Assembly: GCF_003952225.1 (NCBI RefSeq) | Contig: NZ_CP034437.1 | Span: 6,124,001-6,188,000, forward strand | Direction: 5' to 3' | Source: Paenibacillus albus | Lineage (GTDB): Bacteria; Bacillota; Bacilli; Paenibacillales; Paenibacillaceae | Length of the DNA: 64,000 nucleotides | Shown: positions 17,009-25,618 of the stretch, in pieces | How positions within the stretch are numbered: the first letter of the stretch is position 1 | Layout of the letters: each line of letters begins with the position of its first letter | The notes under the pieces: model-generated | Database searches by the model: none | What the model was told of the DNA's origin: nothing | Seen by the model: the letters and a program-made list of their open reading frames with translations, nothing else | Translations under genes and position numbers: made by a program

Positions 17009-18064
17009 ATGAGCTTGACCTATGAGGAAATCAAACAGCAATACACCGCCTTACAGCTAACCTACGATTATATGCTGGAACGCCGAGATGCAATTACCGA
17101 GTTCGTCCGCGCACAAGGGAAACATTCCGTGACGTTCATTGGCTGCGGCTCGAGTTACACGTTAAGCGCATCGGCCGCATTCTCGTTCCGCCTGCGGAGT
17201 GGATTCCCTGCTTCCGCACTCGCCGGCGGCGATCTGCTGCTCAACGCCGATGCCTATGCGCCCTTGCTTCGCGATACGCTGCTCATCGCGCCTTCCCGCT
17301 CGGGCTCGACAAGCGAAATTGTCGAGGCCGTGCGCCTGCTGAAGGCTCAGGGTGGCGACGATGCTTCCGTCCCCGTGCTTGCACTCTCCTGCGTGGAGGA
17401 TTCGGCACTTTCGATAATCGCCGATTTCACCTTAACGCTGCCATGGGCATTCGATCACAGCGTGTGCCAGACGAGAACCGTTACGAACTTATACGCCGCG
17501 AATCTCATGCTCGCGGCATTTCTAGGCGATGACGAAGCTGTCATCACCGATATCGGTGTAGCGATTGCCCAGGGCGAAGCCTACATGAGCCGCGTCGAGG
17601 CTTCCATTCGGGCAGCGAGCGATTATGTTTGGACGAATGCGGTCATCCTCGCCGACGGGGAGCTGAACGGGCTTGCCGCCGAAGGCGCTATTGCGCTGAC
17701 AGAGATCGCCAAAGTGCAGGCGCATGCCTACCACCTGCTGGACGTCCGCCATGGTCCGATGGTGACGATTGGTCCAGATACGCTCGTCATTGCGCATCTA
17801 ACCAATCAAGGTGCCGAGCATCAGCGCAAGCTCATGCAGGATATTCGCGCTCGCGGCGCTAGAATCATCGCATTCGGCGATGCGACAATGACGATCGGGC
17901 AGCCGGATGTCGAGCTCGCTTTTACTGCAGCGTCACCGCTCGCTCTTCCGGTGCAAGGGATCCCGTTCCTGTTCATCCCGCAGATCGTTGCTCTCGGCAG
18001 CGCGGAGCGGCAGGGCTTCAACCCGGATCAGCCGGATGGGCTGACCGCTTGGGTGAAGCTGTAG
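17009..18064 (+). CDS. Double SIS-domain sugar isomerase/deaminase (AgaS/FrlB-like)
   Basis: A 351-residue protein with two sugar isomerase domains. The first shows TFIGCGSSYTLSAS near 43-56 and APSRSGSTSEIVEAV near 94-108, the phosphosugar-binding loops. The C-terminus ends NPDQPDGLTAWVKL, like GlmS, FrlB and AgaS relatives. These enzymes isomerise or deaminate phosphorylated amino sugars or cleave glycated products. The ATG at 17009 follows a strong GGAGGAGG. With the divergent aldolase it suggests an N-acetylgalactosamine/galactosamine-like route, but the exact substrate cannot be read from the sequence. Confidence 0.88.
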   Translation: MSLTYEEIKQQYTALQLTYDYMLERRDAITEFVRAQGKHSVTFIGCGSSYTLSASAAFSFRLRSGFPASALAGGDLLLNADAYAPLLRDTLLIAPSRSGSTSEIVEAVRLLKAQGGDDASVPVLALSCVEDSALSIIADFTLTLPWAFDHSVCQTRTVTNLYAANLMLAAFLGDDEAVITDIGVAIAQGEAYMSRVEASIRAASDYVWTNAVILADGELNGLAAEGAIALTEIAKVQAHAYHLLDVRHGPMVTIGPDTLVIAHLTNQGAEHQRKLMQDIRARGARIIAFGDATMTIGQPDVELAFTAASPLALPVQGIPFLFIPQIVALGSAERQGFNPDQPDGLTAWVKL

Positions 18065-18098
18065 CAGTTCAAAGATTCGATTACACGGAGGCTATAAA

Positions 18099-18577
18099 TT
18101 GGACATCAGAAGGTTTCTTGTTTCGGATATTAGTCAGATGGTCAGATTGTTCTATGAAACCATTCATTCTGTGAATAAGAAAGATTATACGCAAGAGCAG
18201 CTTGATGCATGGGCATCCATAGATGATGAGGAACATAGATCGGAGTCTTGGAGAGTTTCTATGAGTAACAATATTACTTATGTCGCCCTAATCGACGATA
18301 GAGTCGTCGGGTTTTCTGATATGACCCTAACAGGACACCTGGATAGACTATTTGTTCACAAGGATTTTCAAGGGCAAGGGATTGCTTCGGCCTTAGTAAA
18401 CGTTCTTGAATTCGAAGCAAGTAAATTGGGCCTGACTGAACTGGATACGGATGCAAGCATCACAGCCAAACCTTTTTTGAACGTCGTGGATACCAATTAG
18501 TTCAGTCGCAGTTCGTGGAACGAAAGGGTGTTCGGTTGGTTAACTTTAAAATGAGTAAAAAAATAAATGAATACTGA
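18099..18577 (+). pseudogene. GNAT family acetyltransferase, frameshifted near C-terminus
   Basis: A GNAT N-acetyltransferase starting at TTG 18099, seven bases after GGAGG. The acetyl-CoA binding region is visible (DRLFVHKDFQGQGIASALVNVLE). As written the frame stops at 18500 (133 residues, ending KPFLNVVDTN). Adding one T to the T6 run at 18473-18478 restores the normal GNAT ending KPFFERRGYQLVQSQ, with a stop at 18575-18577 and a length of about 159, typical for the family. The coordinates given cover the repaired gene. It may be a true one-base deletion or an assembly error. Substrate unknown. Confidence 0.8.
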
Positions 18578-18596
18578 AAGAAAACAGAATCTATGA

Positions 18597-18640
18597 GAAA
18601 AAGGCATCCTTCCCCTCATTCACGGGATAGATGCCTTTTC
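18597..18640. terminator. Bidirectional rho-independent terminator
   Basis: AAAAGGCATC pairs with GATGCCTTTT with an inner CCC/GGG, between the convergent GNAT and siderophore-binding genes. It has A and T tracts on both sides. Confidence 0.88.
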
Positions 18641-18653
18641 AACTTATAGAGCG

Positions 18654-19703
18654 TTAGTTGGCCACGAGCTTCTGGACGCTCTCCGCTACTTTTTCATTCG
18701 CGATCAGACCGGTATTTATCCAATAATCACGATCTACGGCGAACACATGACCATCCTTGACGGCCTGCAAGTTCTTCCATACTGAAGTGCTGTAGATGGA
18801 AGCAAAATCTTTATTCTGAAGCGGATCGGCCCCATCTACCTGCATCAAGAAGATATAATCAGCTTTTAGATCAGGAAGCACCTCCAGAGAGAGCTCCTTC
18901 CAATCGTTTCCTTTCGCTTCTGCAGGAGCCTGGAATCCAAGTGTTCCGTATAGGACATTGCCGCTGTAGGTCTGATCCTGCATCAGGGAAAACGACTTAT
19001 CGGAAATTAGCATAATCGCTGCTGATTTTCTGGCTAGCTTGTCTTGCAGGCTTTGCTTGATGTCAGCCATCTTGGCATCGTAATTCTTCAGAGCCTCATT
19101 CGCTTGGTCCGTCTTGTTCAACAGATCGCCAAGGGTGAGCAGCGTCTTTCTCCAATCCTTCGTCGCATCCTGGAAGACGTAAGTCGGGGAGACTTTGGCG
19201 AATTGATCGTAAGCGCCATTCTCCGCACGAACTGCAAACGGAAGTATGAACAGGTCAGGCGTGAAGCTGGCGATTTGTTCCGGAGGCAGGTTGATAAAGT
19301 CCAGCTTAGGAACATCTTTCAGCTGCGGCTGCAAATACTTCAGCAGAAGCTCGCCCGCCGACCACTGAGCAACAGGCGTAACGCCAAGCGAGAGCAGTGC
19401 ATCCTCAAGATATGGGGCAAGAACCCGCTGCGGATTGGCAGGAATGCTAACCTTGTGGCCAGCGTCGTCATCGACGGTGCGAGGCGATGCTTGATCTGCA
19501 CTGTTTGCCGCACTGTTTGCCGCCTCGTTCGCCGCCGAATTATTTGCTGATGATGAAGCGTTTGAAGTTGAAGAAGAGTTATCTGGCGCTGTGTCTGCTG
19601 CTGTATTGGCAGCGTTGTTGTTGTTTGTGCTGCCGCAGCCAAACAGAGTCAGAGATAATACACTCAGCATAATCGCGAGATGAAGCTTTTTCTTTTTAAA
19701 CAT
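18654..19703 (-). CDS. Iron-siderophore ABC transporter substrate-binding lipoprotein
   Basis: A 349-residue periplasmic-binding-like lipoprotein of the FecB/FhuD type. The signal peptide ends in LTLFGC with Cys at 23. A long Asn/Ser/Ala-rich linker (about 25-75) leads to the binding domain (TVDDDAGHKVSIPANPQRVLAP), then the usual long-helix two-lobe pattern ending VAESVQKLVAN. It should bind a ferric siderophore at the cell surface. A near-perfect Fur box lies just upstream of its GGAGG. Permease and ATPase genes are not in the window, so import must use components encoded elsewhere. The preceding Btr-like regulator probably controls it. Confidence 0.92.
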   Translation of the reverse strand: MFKKKKLHLAIMLSVLSLTLFGCGSTNNNNAANTAADTAPDNSSSTSNASSSANNSAANEAANSAANSADQASPRTVDDDAGHKVSIPANPQRVLAPYLEDALLSLGVTPVAQWSAGELLLKYLQPQLKDVPKLDFINLPPEQIASFTPDLFILPFAVRAENGAYDQFAKVSPTYVFQDATKDWRKTLLTLGDLLNKTDQANEALKNYDAKMADIKQSLQDKLARKSAAIMLISDKSFSLMQDQTYSGNVLYGTLGFQAPAEAKGNDWKELSLEVLPDLKADYIFLMQVDGADPLQNKDFASIYSTSVWKNLQAVKDGHVFAVDRDYWINTGLIANEKVAESVQKLVAN

Positions 19704-19714
19704 GATTGCCTCCT

Positions 19715-19733
19715 GATATTGATAATCACTATC
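19715..19733 (-). promoter_or_regulatory. Fur box upstream of the siderophore-binding gene
   Basis: GATATTGATAATCACTATC matches 17 of 19 positions of the Fur consensus GATAATGATAATCATTATC. It ends just before the GGAGG of the gene starting at 19703, so the repressor would lie over or just after the transcription start. Confidence 0.88.
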
Positions 19734-19801
19734 ACTTAGAAACTATACCTCTACGCAAATGGATTATCCATGGCTAATGCTAGGAAAAAGAATGGACAAT
19801 C

Positions 19802-21343
19802 CTAGGAAAACAGCTTGTCGAGCTCCTTCAATATGCGTTCGTTCCCAAGAGCAGAATAATCAAACCAAGGATCCGGTTGGATGCGATGCACGCTATTATT
19901 TCGAACGGCAGGTAGTTCTTTCCACTCCCGCTTGTCAAGAATGGCTGTCCATAGCTCGATCGACTGCGAATCATCCGCGACCGCCACCAGCAGTTTATCC
20001 GGCTGGCAATCGAGCAGCTCCTCGAACGTAATCGGCTCGTAGACCTTGTCCATACGGTGCTGTCCAGCAAATCGCAGCTGCAAATCATTGTACAGAACCG
20101 TACCCAAATTACGACGGCCGAACTGATAAATTTGCCCTTGCAGCACATGAATCGCCATCACGCTGCTCTCTCCCAGACGCTGCTGAAGCCTCCTGCGAAT
20201 TTTGGCCGCTCGGTTGTCGTAATTAGACAGCCAATCCTCTGCTTGAGACGACTCTCCCAGAAACCGGCCTACTAGCAGCAGATGCTCCCGCCAGTCTTTC
20301 TCCCACCAAGGTATATACAAGGTTGATGCGATTCCGTTCAACGCGGTTTGATCCGCTTTGGACAGCCAATCGCCGGCAATGACCACATCGGGCTTAGCCT
20401 CTTGCAGCGCTTCAAGATTGAAGGCCATATTCACATCCACGGCAGGGTCTCTCAGATGAACCGGGATCTGCAGCTCATACTTCTGTTTGTAGAACTGGCA
20501 AAATTCCCTATCCAAAGGAGCCGCATACGGAATGTGCTGAAGCGCCAGCATTTGGCCCGTCATCGGATAGTGCAGCGAAGCAATTCGAAGCGAGCCTCTT
20601 TTTGCATAGCGGGATGGAGAAACGCCTGTTACTCTTTTGAACTGACGGCTGAAATAGAACGGGTCCTTGTAACCGACCGATTCTGCAACCTGACGGGCAG
20701 GCGCTCCTGTATTATCGAGAAGCCTTCGAGCCGCGTTGATCCTGACAGAGGTTAAATAATCTATTGGGCTGCGGCCGACGATCTTCTTGAATATCTCCAT
20801 ATAATAGGCGGGGCTGATTCCTGCCATGGAAGCTAAGCTCTCAATGGAAATTTCCTCACCATAATGATCGTCCATATAGGCTCTAGTGTGCGCTACGGCT
20901 GTTCTGGAGTTAGACTTCCACTGATCGCGAACCCGGTAAAGCTCGTACAGCAATTCTTGAAAATAAATATGGCCGCGGAATCGCTCCAAAGCATCCTCCG
21001 AGCTGGTGCTGCTGACGATATTGTCGCAAAGCCTAATATACAGCGCGGTTGCTGGCAGTGTTAAGGCCTCATATCTAATGGTGGCCTCTTGCCTTTCTAT
21101 TAGGAAAAGATAGCCTTCCACTTGCGCAAGCTCCATCTCCCAATCCCGAACATCGCGTTCGTCAGCAGGTATAAAATATGCCTTGCAAGGTTCCAGATGA
21201 TTCGCAGACGATCGTATTACGATCAGGAGCACATCCCAGGGTGGGGACTGGGGTAAGGACGGCCATACGGTTAGATCTCCTTTGCGTTTGTAAGCTTGCA
21301 GCAAACCAAGCATCGCTGGCGTTGAGGTTAAAGTATCCTTCAA
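19802..21343 (-). CDS. AraC regulator fused to a siderophore-binding domain (Btr-like)
   Basis: A 513-residue cytoplasmic activator. It has an N-terminal sensing segment, an AraC DNA-binding domain at about 150-245 (SIESLASMAGISPAYYMEIF and ARQVAESVGYKDPFYFSRQF), and a C-terminal FecB-like domain from about 250 (NLEALQEAKPDVVIAG ... FEELLDCQPDKLLVAV). This matches Btr of Bacillus subtilis, which binds ferric bacillibactin in the cytoplasm and activates uptake genes. The start is a TTG at 21343 behind AAAGGAAG. It lies directly upstream of the siderophore-binding lipoprotein gene in the same direction. A weak Fur-box-like site is at 21399-21417. No signal peptide, as expected. Confidence 0.9.
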   Translation of the reverse strand: MKDTLTSTPAMLGLLQAYKRKGDLTVWPSLPQSPPWDVLLIVIRSSANHLEPCKAYFIPADERDVRDWEMELAQVEGYLFLIERQEATIRYEALTLPATALYIRLCDNIVSSTSSEDALERFRGHIYFQELLYELYRVRDQWKSNSRTAVAHTRAYMDDHYGEEISIESLASMAGISPAYYMEIFKKIVGRSPIDYLTSVRINAARRLLDNTGAPARQVAESVGYKDPFYFSRQFKRVTGVSPSRYAKRGSLRIASLHYPMTGQMLALQHIPYAAPLDREFCQFYKQKYELQIPVHLRDPAVDVNMAFNLEALQEAKPDVVIAGDWLSKADQTALNGIASTLYIPWWEKDWREHLLLVGRFLGESSQAEDWLSNYDNRAAKIRRRLQQRLGESSVMAIHVLQGQIYQFGRRNLGTVLYNDLQLRFAGQHRMDKVYEPITFEELLDCQPDKLLVAVADDSQSIELWTAILDKREWKELPAVRNNSVHRIQPDPWFDYSALGNERILKELDKLFS

Positions 21344-21398
21344 AGTCGAGACTTCCTTTCAAGGCCGTGGTTTGCGCACGCCTAGGGCAATCGGTTAG

Positions 21399-21417
21399 TT
21401 AAATGATAATATTTCTC
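21399..21417 (-). promoter_or_regulatory. Possible weak Fur box upstream of the Btr-like gene
   Basis: TTAAATGATAATATTTCTC keeps the ATGATAAT core and matches about 13 of 19 positions of the Fur consensus. It lies about 55 bases before the TTG start at 21343. Weak on sequence alone, but the context supports iron control. Confidence 0.35.
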
Positions 21418-21582
21418 AATTAGATCTGTCAATTCATCCTGGGCGTTTGTGTGGTAAGACTGGACGAGAATCGCAGTGGATAGGGGATGCTGGGAGAACG
21501 CGTATGTATCTATGTATCGTGGCGGAAGGAACCAATAATTACTCTCAGCGCCGTGGTCGATCAAACTAGCTATCATTCTGAT

Positions 21583-21660
21583 GCTGAGAGAACACATATG
21601 TGCTCTCAGCATTCAAAATGCGCCGATTGTTGGCTGAGTGAACCTATTCGTGCTCTCAGA
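21583..21660. repeat. CTGAGAG stem-loop repeats, two copies
   Basis: The first copy, 21583-21610, pairs GCTGAGAG with CTCTCAGC around a CACATATGTG palindrome. The second, about 21634-21659, pairs CTGAG with CTCAG around AACCTATTCGTG. Both resemble the elements at 35123-35149, 35236-35260 and 35286-35312, suggesting one dispersed family. Confidence 0.7.
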
Positions 21661-21710
21661 GACGACGATGGCTGCCAACAAGCCACCGTGTGGAATTACC
21701 ATCCTTGATC

Positions 21711-21782
21711 GAGAGCGGGAAAAGCCTCTCTCAAGAGCAAAAACACCAAAAATTCCACTTGAGAGCGGAAAAAGCCTCTCTC
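21711..21782. repeat. Two direct copies of a GAGAG/CTCTC hairpin
   Basis: Two 22-base elements, at 21711-21732 and 21761-21782, start exactly 50 bases apart and differ at one position. Each pairs GAGAG and GG with CC and CTCTC around an A-rich loop. There is no T-run, so they are not terminators. Confidence 0.65.
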
Positions 21783-21832
21783 AGAATTCTGCTCACAGCG
21801 GAGGCGTTGTCTTCCTGCTTTGGGATTACGAG

Positions 21833-21912
21833 TTGCGGGGTTGCGGGGTTGCGGGGTTGCGGGGTTGCGGGGTTGCGGGGTTGCGGGGTTGCGGGGTTGC
21901 GGGGTTGCGGGG
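21833..21912. repeat. G-rich array block A: about 10 TTGCGGGG units
   Basis: Ten exact 8-base units TTGCGGGG in a row on the plus strand. G-runs of four separated by TTGC fit the canonical G-quadruplex pattern. Confidence 0.95.
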
Positions 21913-21919
21913 TTTCAAG

Positions 21920-21986
21920 TTTCGGGTTACGGGTTACGGGTTACGGGTTACGGGTTACGGGTTACGGGTTACGGGTTACGGGTTAC
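21920..21986. repeat. G-rich array block B: nine GGGTTAC units
   Basis: Nine 7-base units GGGTTAC follow a short TTTCAAG interruption. The unit is one base shorter than in block A and differs from it at the third position of TTNC. Confidence 0.95.
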
Positions 21987-22545
21987 GGGTTTCGGGGTTT
22001 CGGGGTTTCGGGTTTCGGGGTTTCGGGGTTTCGGGTTCGGGGTTTCGGGGTTTCGGGGTTTCGGGGTTTCGGGGTTTCGGGGTTTCGGGTTTCGGGGTTT
22101 CGGGGTTTCGGGGTTTCGGGGTTTCGGGGTTTCGGGGTTTCGGGGTTTCGGGTTCGGGTTTCGGGGTTTCGGGGTTTCGGGGTTTCGGGGTTTCGGGGTT
22201 TCGGGGTTTCGGGGTTTCGGGTTCGGGGTTTCGGGGTTTCGGGGTTTCGGGGTTTCGGGGTTTCGGGGTTTCGGGGTTTCGGGGTTTCGGGGTTTCGGGG
22301 TTTCGGGGTTTCGGGGTTTCGGGGTTCGGGTTTCGGGGTTTCGGGGTTTCGGGGTTTCGGGGTTCGGGTTTCGGGGTTTCGGGGTTTCGGGGTTTCGGGG
22401 TTTCGGGGGGGTTTCGGGGTTTCGGGGTTTCGGGTTTCGGGGTTTCGGGGTTTCGGGGTTTCGGGGTTTCGGGTTTCGGGGTTTCGGGTTCGGGGTTTCG
22501 GGTTCGGGGTTTCGGGGTTTCGGGGTTTCGGGGTTTCGGGGTTCC
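21987..22545. repeat. G-rich array block C: roughly 70 GGGGTTTC units
   Basis: Mostly 8-base GGGGTTTC units with scattered GGGTTTC (7) and GGGTTC (6) variants and one expanded run of seven G near 22405-22411. It decays at GGGGTTCCGGAGTGCC. The array contains no stop codons in any of the three plus-strand frames, which gives long meaningless open frames (GFRGFGVS repeats) on plus and NPETPKPR repeats on minus. Confidence 0.95.
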
Positions 22546-22593
22546 GGAGTGCCAGGGTACCTAGCCTGTTCCAGCCCCCCTCTCAAACCAAAA

Positions 22594-22623
22594 ATCCCCT
22601 CTCATCCAATCAGGAGAGGGGAT
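22594..22623 (-). terminator. Terminator of the peptide transporter operon
   Basis: A perfect 10-bp stem, ATCCCCTCTC (22594-22603) with GAGAGGGGAT (22614-22623). On the minus strand it is followed by TTTTTGG. It separates the operon from the G-rich array. Confidence 0.9.
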
Positions 22624-22629
22624 CTATAT

Positions 22630-23619
22630 TTATTGCAGCGGGAAGTGGCAGGCAACCTGCCGCTCATCCGCCATGCTCAGAAGCTGCGGTTCCTCCACTT
22701 TGCAGCGGTCCTGTACAAACGGGCAGCGCGGGTGAAACCGGCAGCCAGACGGCGGGTTAGCCGGCGAAGGAACGTCGCCTTGCAGTATAATTCGCTCTTC
22801 CCGATGCGCCGTCGTCGGCTTCGGAATGGCGGACAGAAGCACCGAGGTGTATGGATGAAGCGGCTTTGCGAACAACGCTTCCGTGTTCCCCACTTCGACC
22901 ATTTTCCCCAAGTACATAACGCCGACTCGGTTCGAAATATGTCGAACAACGTTCAGCCCATGCGCGATGAACAAATACGTCAATCCAAGCTCCTTTTGCA
23001 GCTTCATCATCAGGTTCAGCACCTGCGATTGTACGGAAACATCAAGCGCCGACACCGCCTCGTCCGCTACGATAAACTTCGGATTAAGCGCTATTGCCCG
23101 GGCAATACCGATGCGCTGACGCTGCCCGCCTGAGAATTCATGCGGATATCTGTTGCGTCTCTCGGCATCAAGTCCCACTAGCTCCATCAATTCGACAACG
23201 CGATTATCCAGCTCCCGCTCGCTCATTCGACGATGTATGCGCAGCGGCTCCCCGATCAAATCCTTCACAAGAAACCGTGGATTCAGCGAGCCGAACGGGT
23301 CTTGAAATATAATCTGCATCTCCTCGCGCAGACTGCGAAGCTCCCGGCTGCCCGCGGTTAGAATGTTCTTGCCGGCATACTTGATCTCGCCATCCGTGGC
23401 GCTCTTCAGGTTCAACAGCACACGGGCAAGCGTCGACTTCCCGCAGCCAGATTCACCGACCAGTCCGAACGTCTCTCCTGCCCGAATGCCGAAGGAGACG
23501 TCATCGACCGCCTTCACTTGGCCCACAACTCGATTGAGCAGCCCTGTCTTAATCGGAAAATACTTCTTCACATGGCTTGCTTCCACCAAATACCCACTAC
23601 TGCTGGCGCTGCCGCTCAT
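22630..23619 (-). CDS. Oligopeptide/dipeptide ABC transporter ATPase (OppF/DppF-like)
   Basis: A 329-residue ATPase of the peptide/nickel importer family. It has Walker [10 protein letters not shown] near 54-62, signature [13 protein letters not shown] near 165, Walker B ([12 protein letters not shown]), and the C-terminal peptide-transporter extension with [16 protein letters not shown], whose cysteines are typical of OppD/OppF ATPases. ATG at 23619 overlaps the preceding gene's stop as ATGA. Last gene of the five-gene operon; it pairs with the OppD-like subunit to drive import. Confidence 0.93.
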   Translation of the reverse strand: MSGSASSSGYLVEASHVKKYFPIKTGLLNRVVGQVKAVDDVSFGIRAGETFGLVGESGCGKSTLARVLLNLKSATDGEIKYAGKNILTAGSRELRSLREEMQIIFQDPFGSLNPRFLVKDLIGEPLRIHRRMSERELDNRVVELMELVGLDAERRNRYPHEFSGGQRQRIGIARAIALNPKFIVADEAVSALDVSVQSQVLNLMMKLQKELGLTYLFIAHGLNVVRHISNRVGVMYLGKMVEVGNTEALFAKPLHPYTSVLLSAIPKPTTAHREERIILQGDVPSPANPPSGCRFHPRCPFVQDRCKVEEPQLLSMADERQVACHFPLQ

Positions 23620-24677
23620 AAGGTCACCTCCGTCTTGCTGCCGATCGTTACTTTCAGCGCATGGCTGCTCGCTGCCGTTTCCGCCTCAGCAGCTCCTTTG
23701 AGCCCAGGCTCATCAAGCCAGCAAGCCGCTTTATGCCCAGTCGGCGACGCGAGCAGCGCAGGCTCCCGCTGCTTGCAAATCTCCATCACATGCGGACACC
23801 GCGGATGGAACCGACAGCCGGATGGCAGCTGGCTGATCGGAGGAATGACGCCTTTGATCGTATACAGCTCGCCCCCGCGCTCTCCTTCAAGACCGGGTAT
23901 CGACTTTAGCAGTCCGATTGTATACGGGTGGCGCGGCTGCTCGAAGATCTCCTTCACGGTCCCTTCTTCCACGACCGCTCCTGCATACATAACCGCGATC
24001 CGGTCAGCGACCTCCGCAGCAACGCCCATATCATGCGTGATGAGCAGAATCGACATGCCGAATTCCTGCTTCAGCTGCCGCAGCAAATCCAGAATTTGCG
24101 CCTGCACCGTCACGTCGAGCGCAGTCGTCGGCTCGTCGGCGATCAGCAGCTCGGGGTTACACGCCAGCGCCATCGCGATGACGACCCGCTGGCACATCCC
24201 GCCCGACATCTCATGCGGATACTGCTTCGCGCGCATGTCCGGGTCCGGGATGCCGACACGGCGCAGCATCTCGACACTCGCTTGCCAGGCGGCCTGCTTG
24301 CTCATACGCTTATGTATGCGCAGCGCTTCTGCAATCTGATCCCCTACAGTGAAGACAGGATTCAGCGCCGACATCGGGTCCTGAAAGATCATCGTAATGC
24401 GATTGCCGCGAATCTTCAGCATCTCTTGCTGTTTCTTCTTCACGAGATCGCTGCCGCTGAACAGCACCTCGCCGTCTTCGATAAAGCCGCCGGCATAATC
24501 AATAAGCCGCATCACCGACATGGCGGTGACACTCTTGCCGCTGCCGGACTCGCCGACGACGCACAGCGTCTGCCCGCGATCAAGCTCAAGCGTGACGCGA
24601 TCGGTCGCTTTGACGAACCCTTTTTCCGTCAGGAAGCCTGCCGTTAAGCTCCGGATTTGGAGAACTTTTTCCGCCAT
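23616..24677 (-). CDS. Oligopeptide/dipeptide ABC transporter ATPase (OppD/DppD-like)
   Basis: A 353-residue ATPase with Walker [13 protein letters not shown] near 38-49, signature [13 protein letters not shown] near 155, Walker [13 protein letters not shown], and the C-terminal [16 protein letters not shown] extension of peptide-importer ATPases. The start ATG at 24677 follows GGAGGCTGGCGCA and lies 34 bases inside the end of the permease gene. It forms the ATPase heterodimer with the next gene product. Confidence 0.93.
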   Translation of the reverse strand: MAEKVLQIRSLTAGFLTEKGFVKATDRVTLELDRGQTLCVVGESGSGKSVTAMSVMRLIDYAGGFIEDGEVLFSGSDLVKKKQQEMLKIRGNRITMIFQDPMSALNPVFTVGDQIAEALRIHKRMSKQAAWQASVEMLRRVGIPDPDMRAKQYPHEMSGGMCQRVVIAMALACNPELLIADEPTTALDVTVQAQILDLLRQLKQEFGMSILLITHDMGVAAEVADRIAVMYAGAVVEEGTVKEIFEQPRHPYTIGLLKSIPGLEGERGGELYTIKGVIPPISQLPSGCRFHPRCPHVMEICKQREPALLASPTGHKAACWLDEPGLKGAAEAETAASSHALKVTIGSKTEVTL

Positions 24678-25618
24678 TGCGCCAGCCTCCTTCGAGGAAT
24701 TGTCGTCATCCTTGGATCGAGTCCATCGCGGATACCATCACCGATAAAATTCACGGCAAGCACGACGATGAGGATACATAAGCCCGGATAGAGCGCCTGC
24801 AGCGGATCGGTCAGCATGAATTCCTGCGCGTTGCTCAGCATCAGTCCCCAGCTCGTATCCGGCGTCTGCACGCCAAGCCCTAAGTAAGACAGCGCGGATT
24901 CGCTCAAGATTGCGCCGCCAACCATCAGAGTCGCCGTTACGATAATTGGAGCGGTCGCATTGCGAAGCAGATGGCGAAAAATAATGCCGAGATGCGAGAC
25001 GCCAATCGCCTTCGCAGCCTCCACGTACTGCATCTCGCGAAGCTGCAGATACGTTCCCCGAACGAGCCTCGCAACCCCCATCCAGCTCGTAAAGGCAAGC
25101 ACGAGAATCATATAGGACATTTTGGAGCCGAAAATCGCTAGGATGAGAATATTCAAAAACAAAGACGGAATCGAGTTCATGACATCCACGAAGCGCATCG
25201 CGATCGTATCGATCCAGCCGCCGAAATAACCAGCGAACGCGCCGACAATCGTTCCGATGAAGACGGATACGAAGGCGACGGCAAAGCCAACAGTCAGCGA
25301 AATCCGGCTGCTATACAGCAGACGCGAAAGAATATCGCGGCCAAGCTCATCCGTACCGAGCGGATGCCCGCTTGCGCCGGCATGCAGATTCGGGAACATC
25401 ATATCAATGCGCGTCGGATCGTAAGGCGAGAGCCAACTGGCACATACGGCTGCAAGGATAAAGATCGATAGAATGACAAGTCCAACTACGGCGAACGGGT
25501 TCTGCACGAACTTCTTCCATGCGGTCCGCCAAGGTCCCGGTGCTCGCTTCTCGGCAGGCGGCTTCGCACCAACCGAAGATACTCTCGCCGTTACTGGTTC
25601 CAGCTTCAGCTCGCTCAT
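24644..25618 (-). CDS. Peptide ABC transporter permease (OppC/DppC-like)
   Basis: A 324-residue permease. A polar cytoplasmic N-terminus (to about 40) is followed by a first membrane helix (FAVVGLVILSIFILAAVCASWL), then the OppC-type loop with HPLGTDELGRDILSRLLYSSR. A five-helix core contains the EAA loop EAAKAIGVSHLGIIFRHLLRN, which contacts the ATPases. The start overlaps the OppB-like stop (ATGA). Inner-membrane partner of the OppB-like protein. Confidence 0.93.
   Translation of the reverse strand: MSELKLEPVTARVSSVGAKPPAEKRAPGPWRTAWKKFVQNPFAVVGLVILSIFILAAVCASWLSPYDPTRIDMMFPNLHAGASGHPLGTDELGRDILSRLLYSSRISLTVGFAVAFVSVFIGTIVGAFAGYFGGWIDTIAMRFVDVMNSIPSLFLNILILAIFGSKMSYMILVLAFTSWMGVARLVRGTYLQLREMQYVEAAKAIGVSHLGIIFRHLLRNATAPIIVTATLMVGGAILSESALSYLGLGVQTPDTSWGLMLSNAQEFMLTDPLQALYPGLCILIVVLAVNFIGDGIRDGLDPRMTTIPRRRLAQWRKKFSKSGA

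Larger units (their letters stand above)
21344..22629. other. Long non-coding intergenic zone with repeats
   Basis: This 1.3-kb gap between the Btr-like gene and the 3' end of the peptide transporter operon holds no convincing gene. It contains, in order: a possible weak Fur box; a 35-codon stretch on the minus strand at about 21382-21492 that might be a decayed gene end; CTGAGAG stem-loops at 21583-21660; two GAGAGCGG hairpins at 21711-21782; the three-block G-rich array at 21833-22545; and the operon terminator at 22594-22623. Confidence 0.7.

Noticed and set aside
21382..21612. Minus-strand 76-codon frame
   Set aside because: The last 35 codons look protein-like and could be a decayed gene end, but the rest runs through stem-loop repeats and no ribosome binding site is present.
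21833..22545. CRISPR array
   Set aside because: The units are 6-8 bases in uninterrupted tandem, with no spacers and no cas genes.
21969..22586. Minus-strand 205-codon frame with NPETPKPR repeats
   Set aside because: A mirror image of the same array with no ribosome binding site and no unique sequence beyond the array.
21638..23133. Three long plus-strand frames (308, 356 and 437 codons) with GFRGFGVS repeats
   Set aside because: They arise because the 8-base G-rich unit has no stop codon in any frame. The same octapeptide appears in all three frames, there is no ribosome binding site, and the ends run into antisense of the transporter genes.
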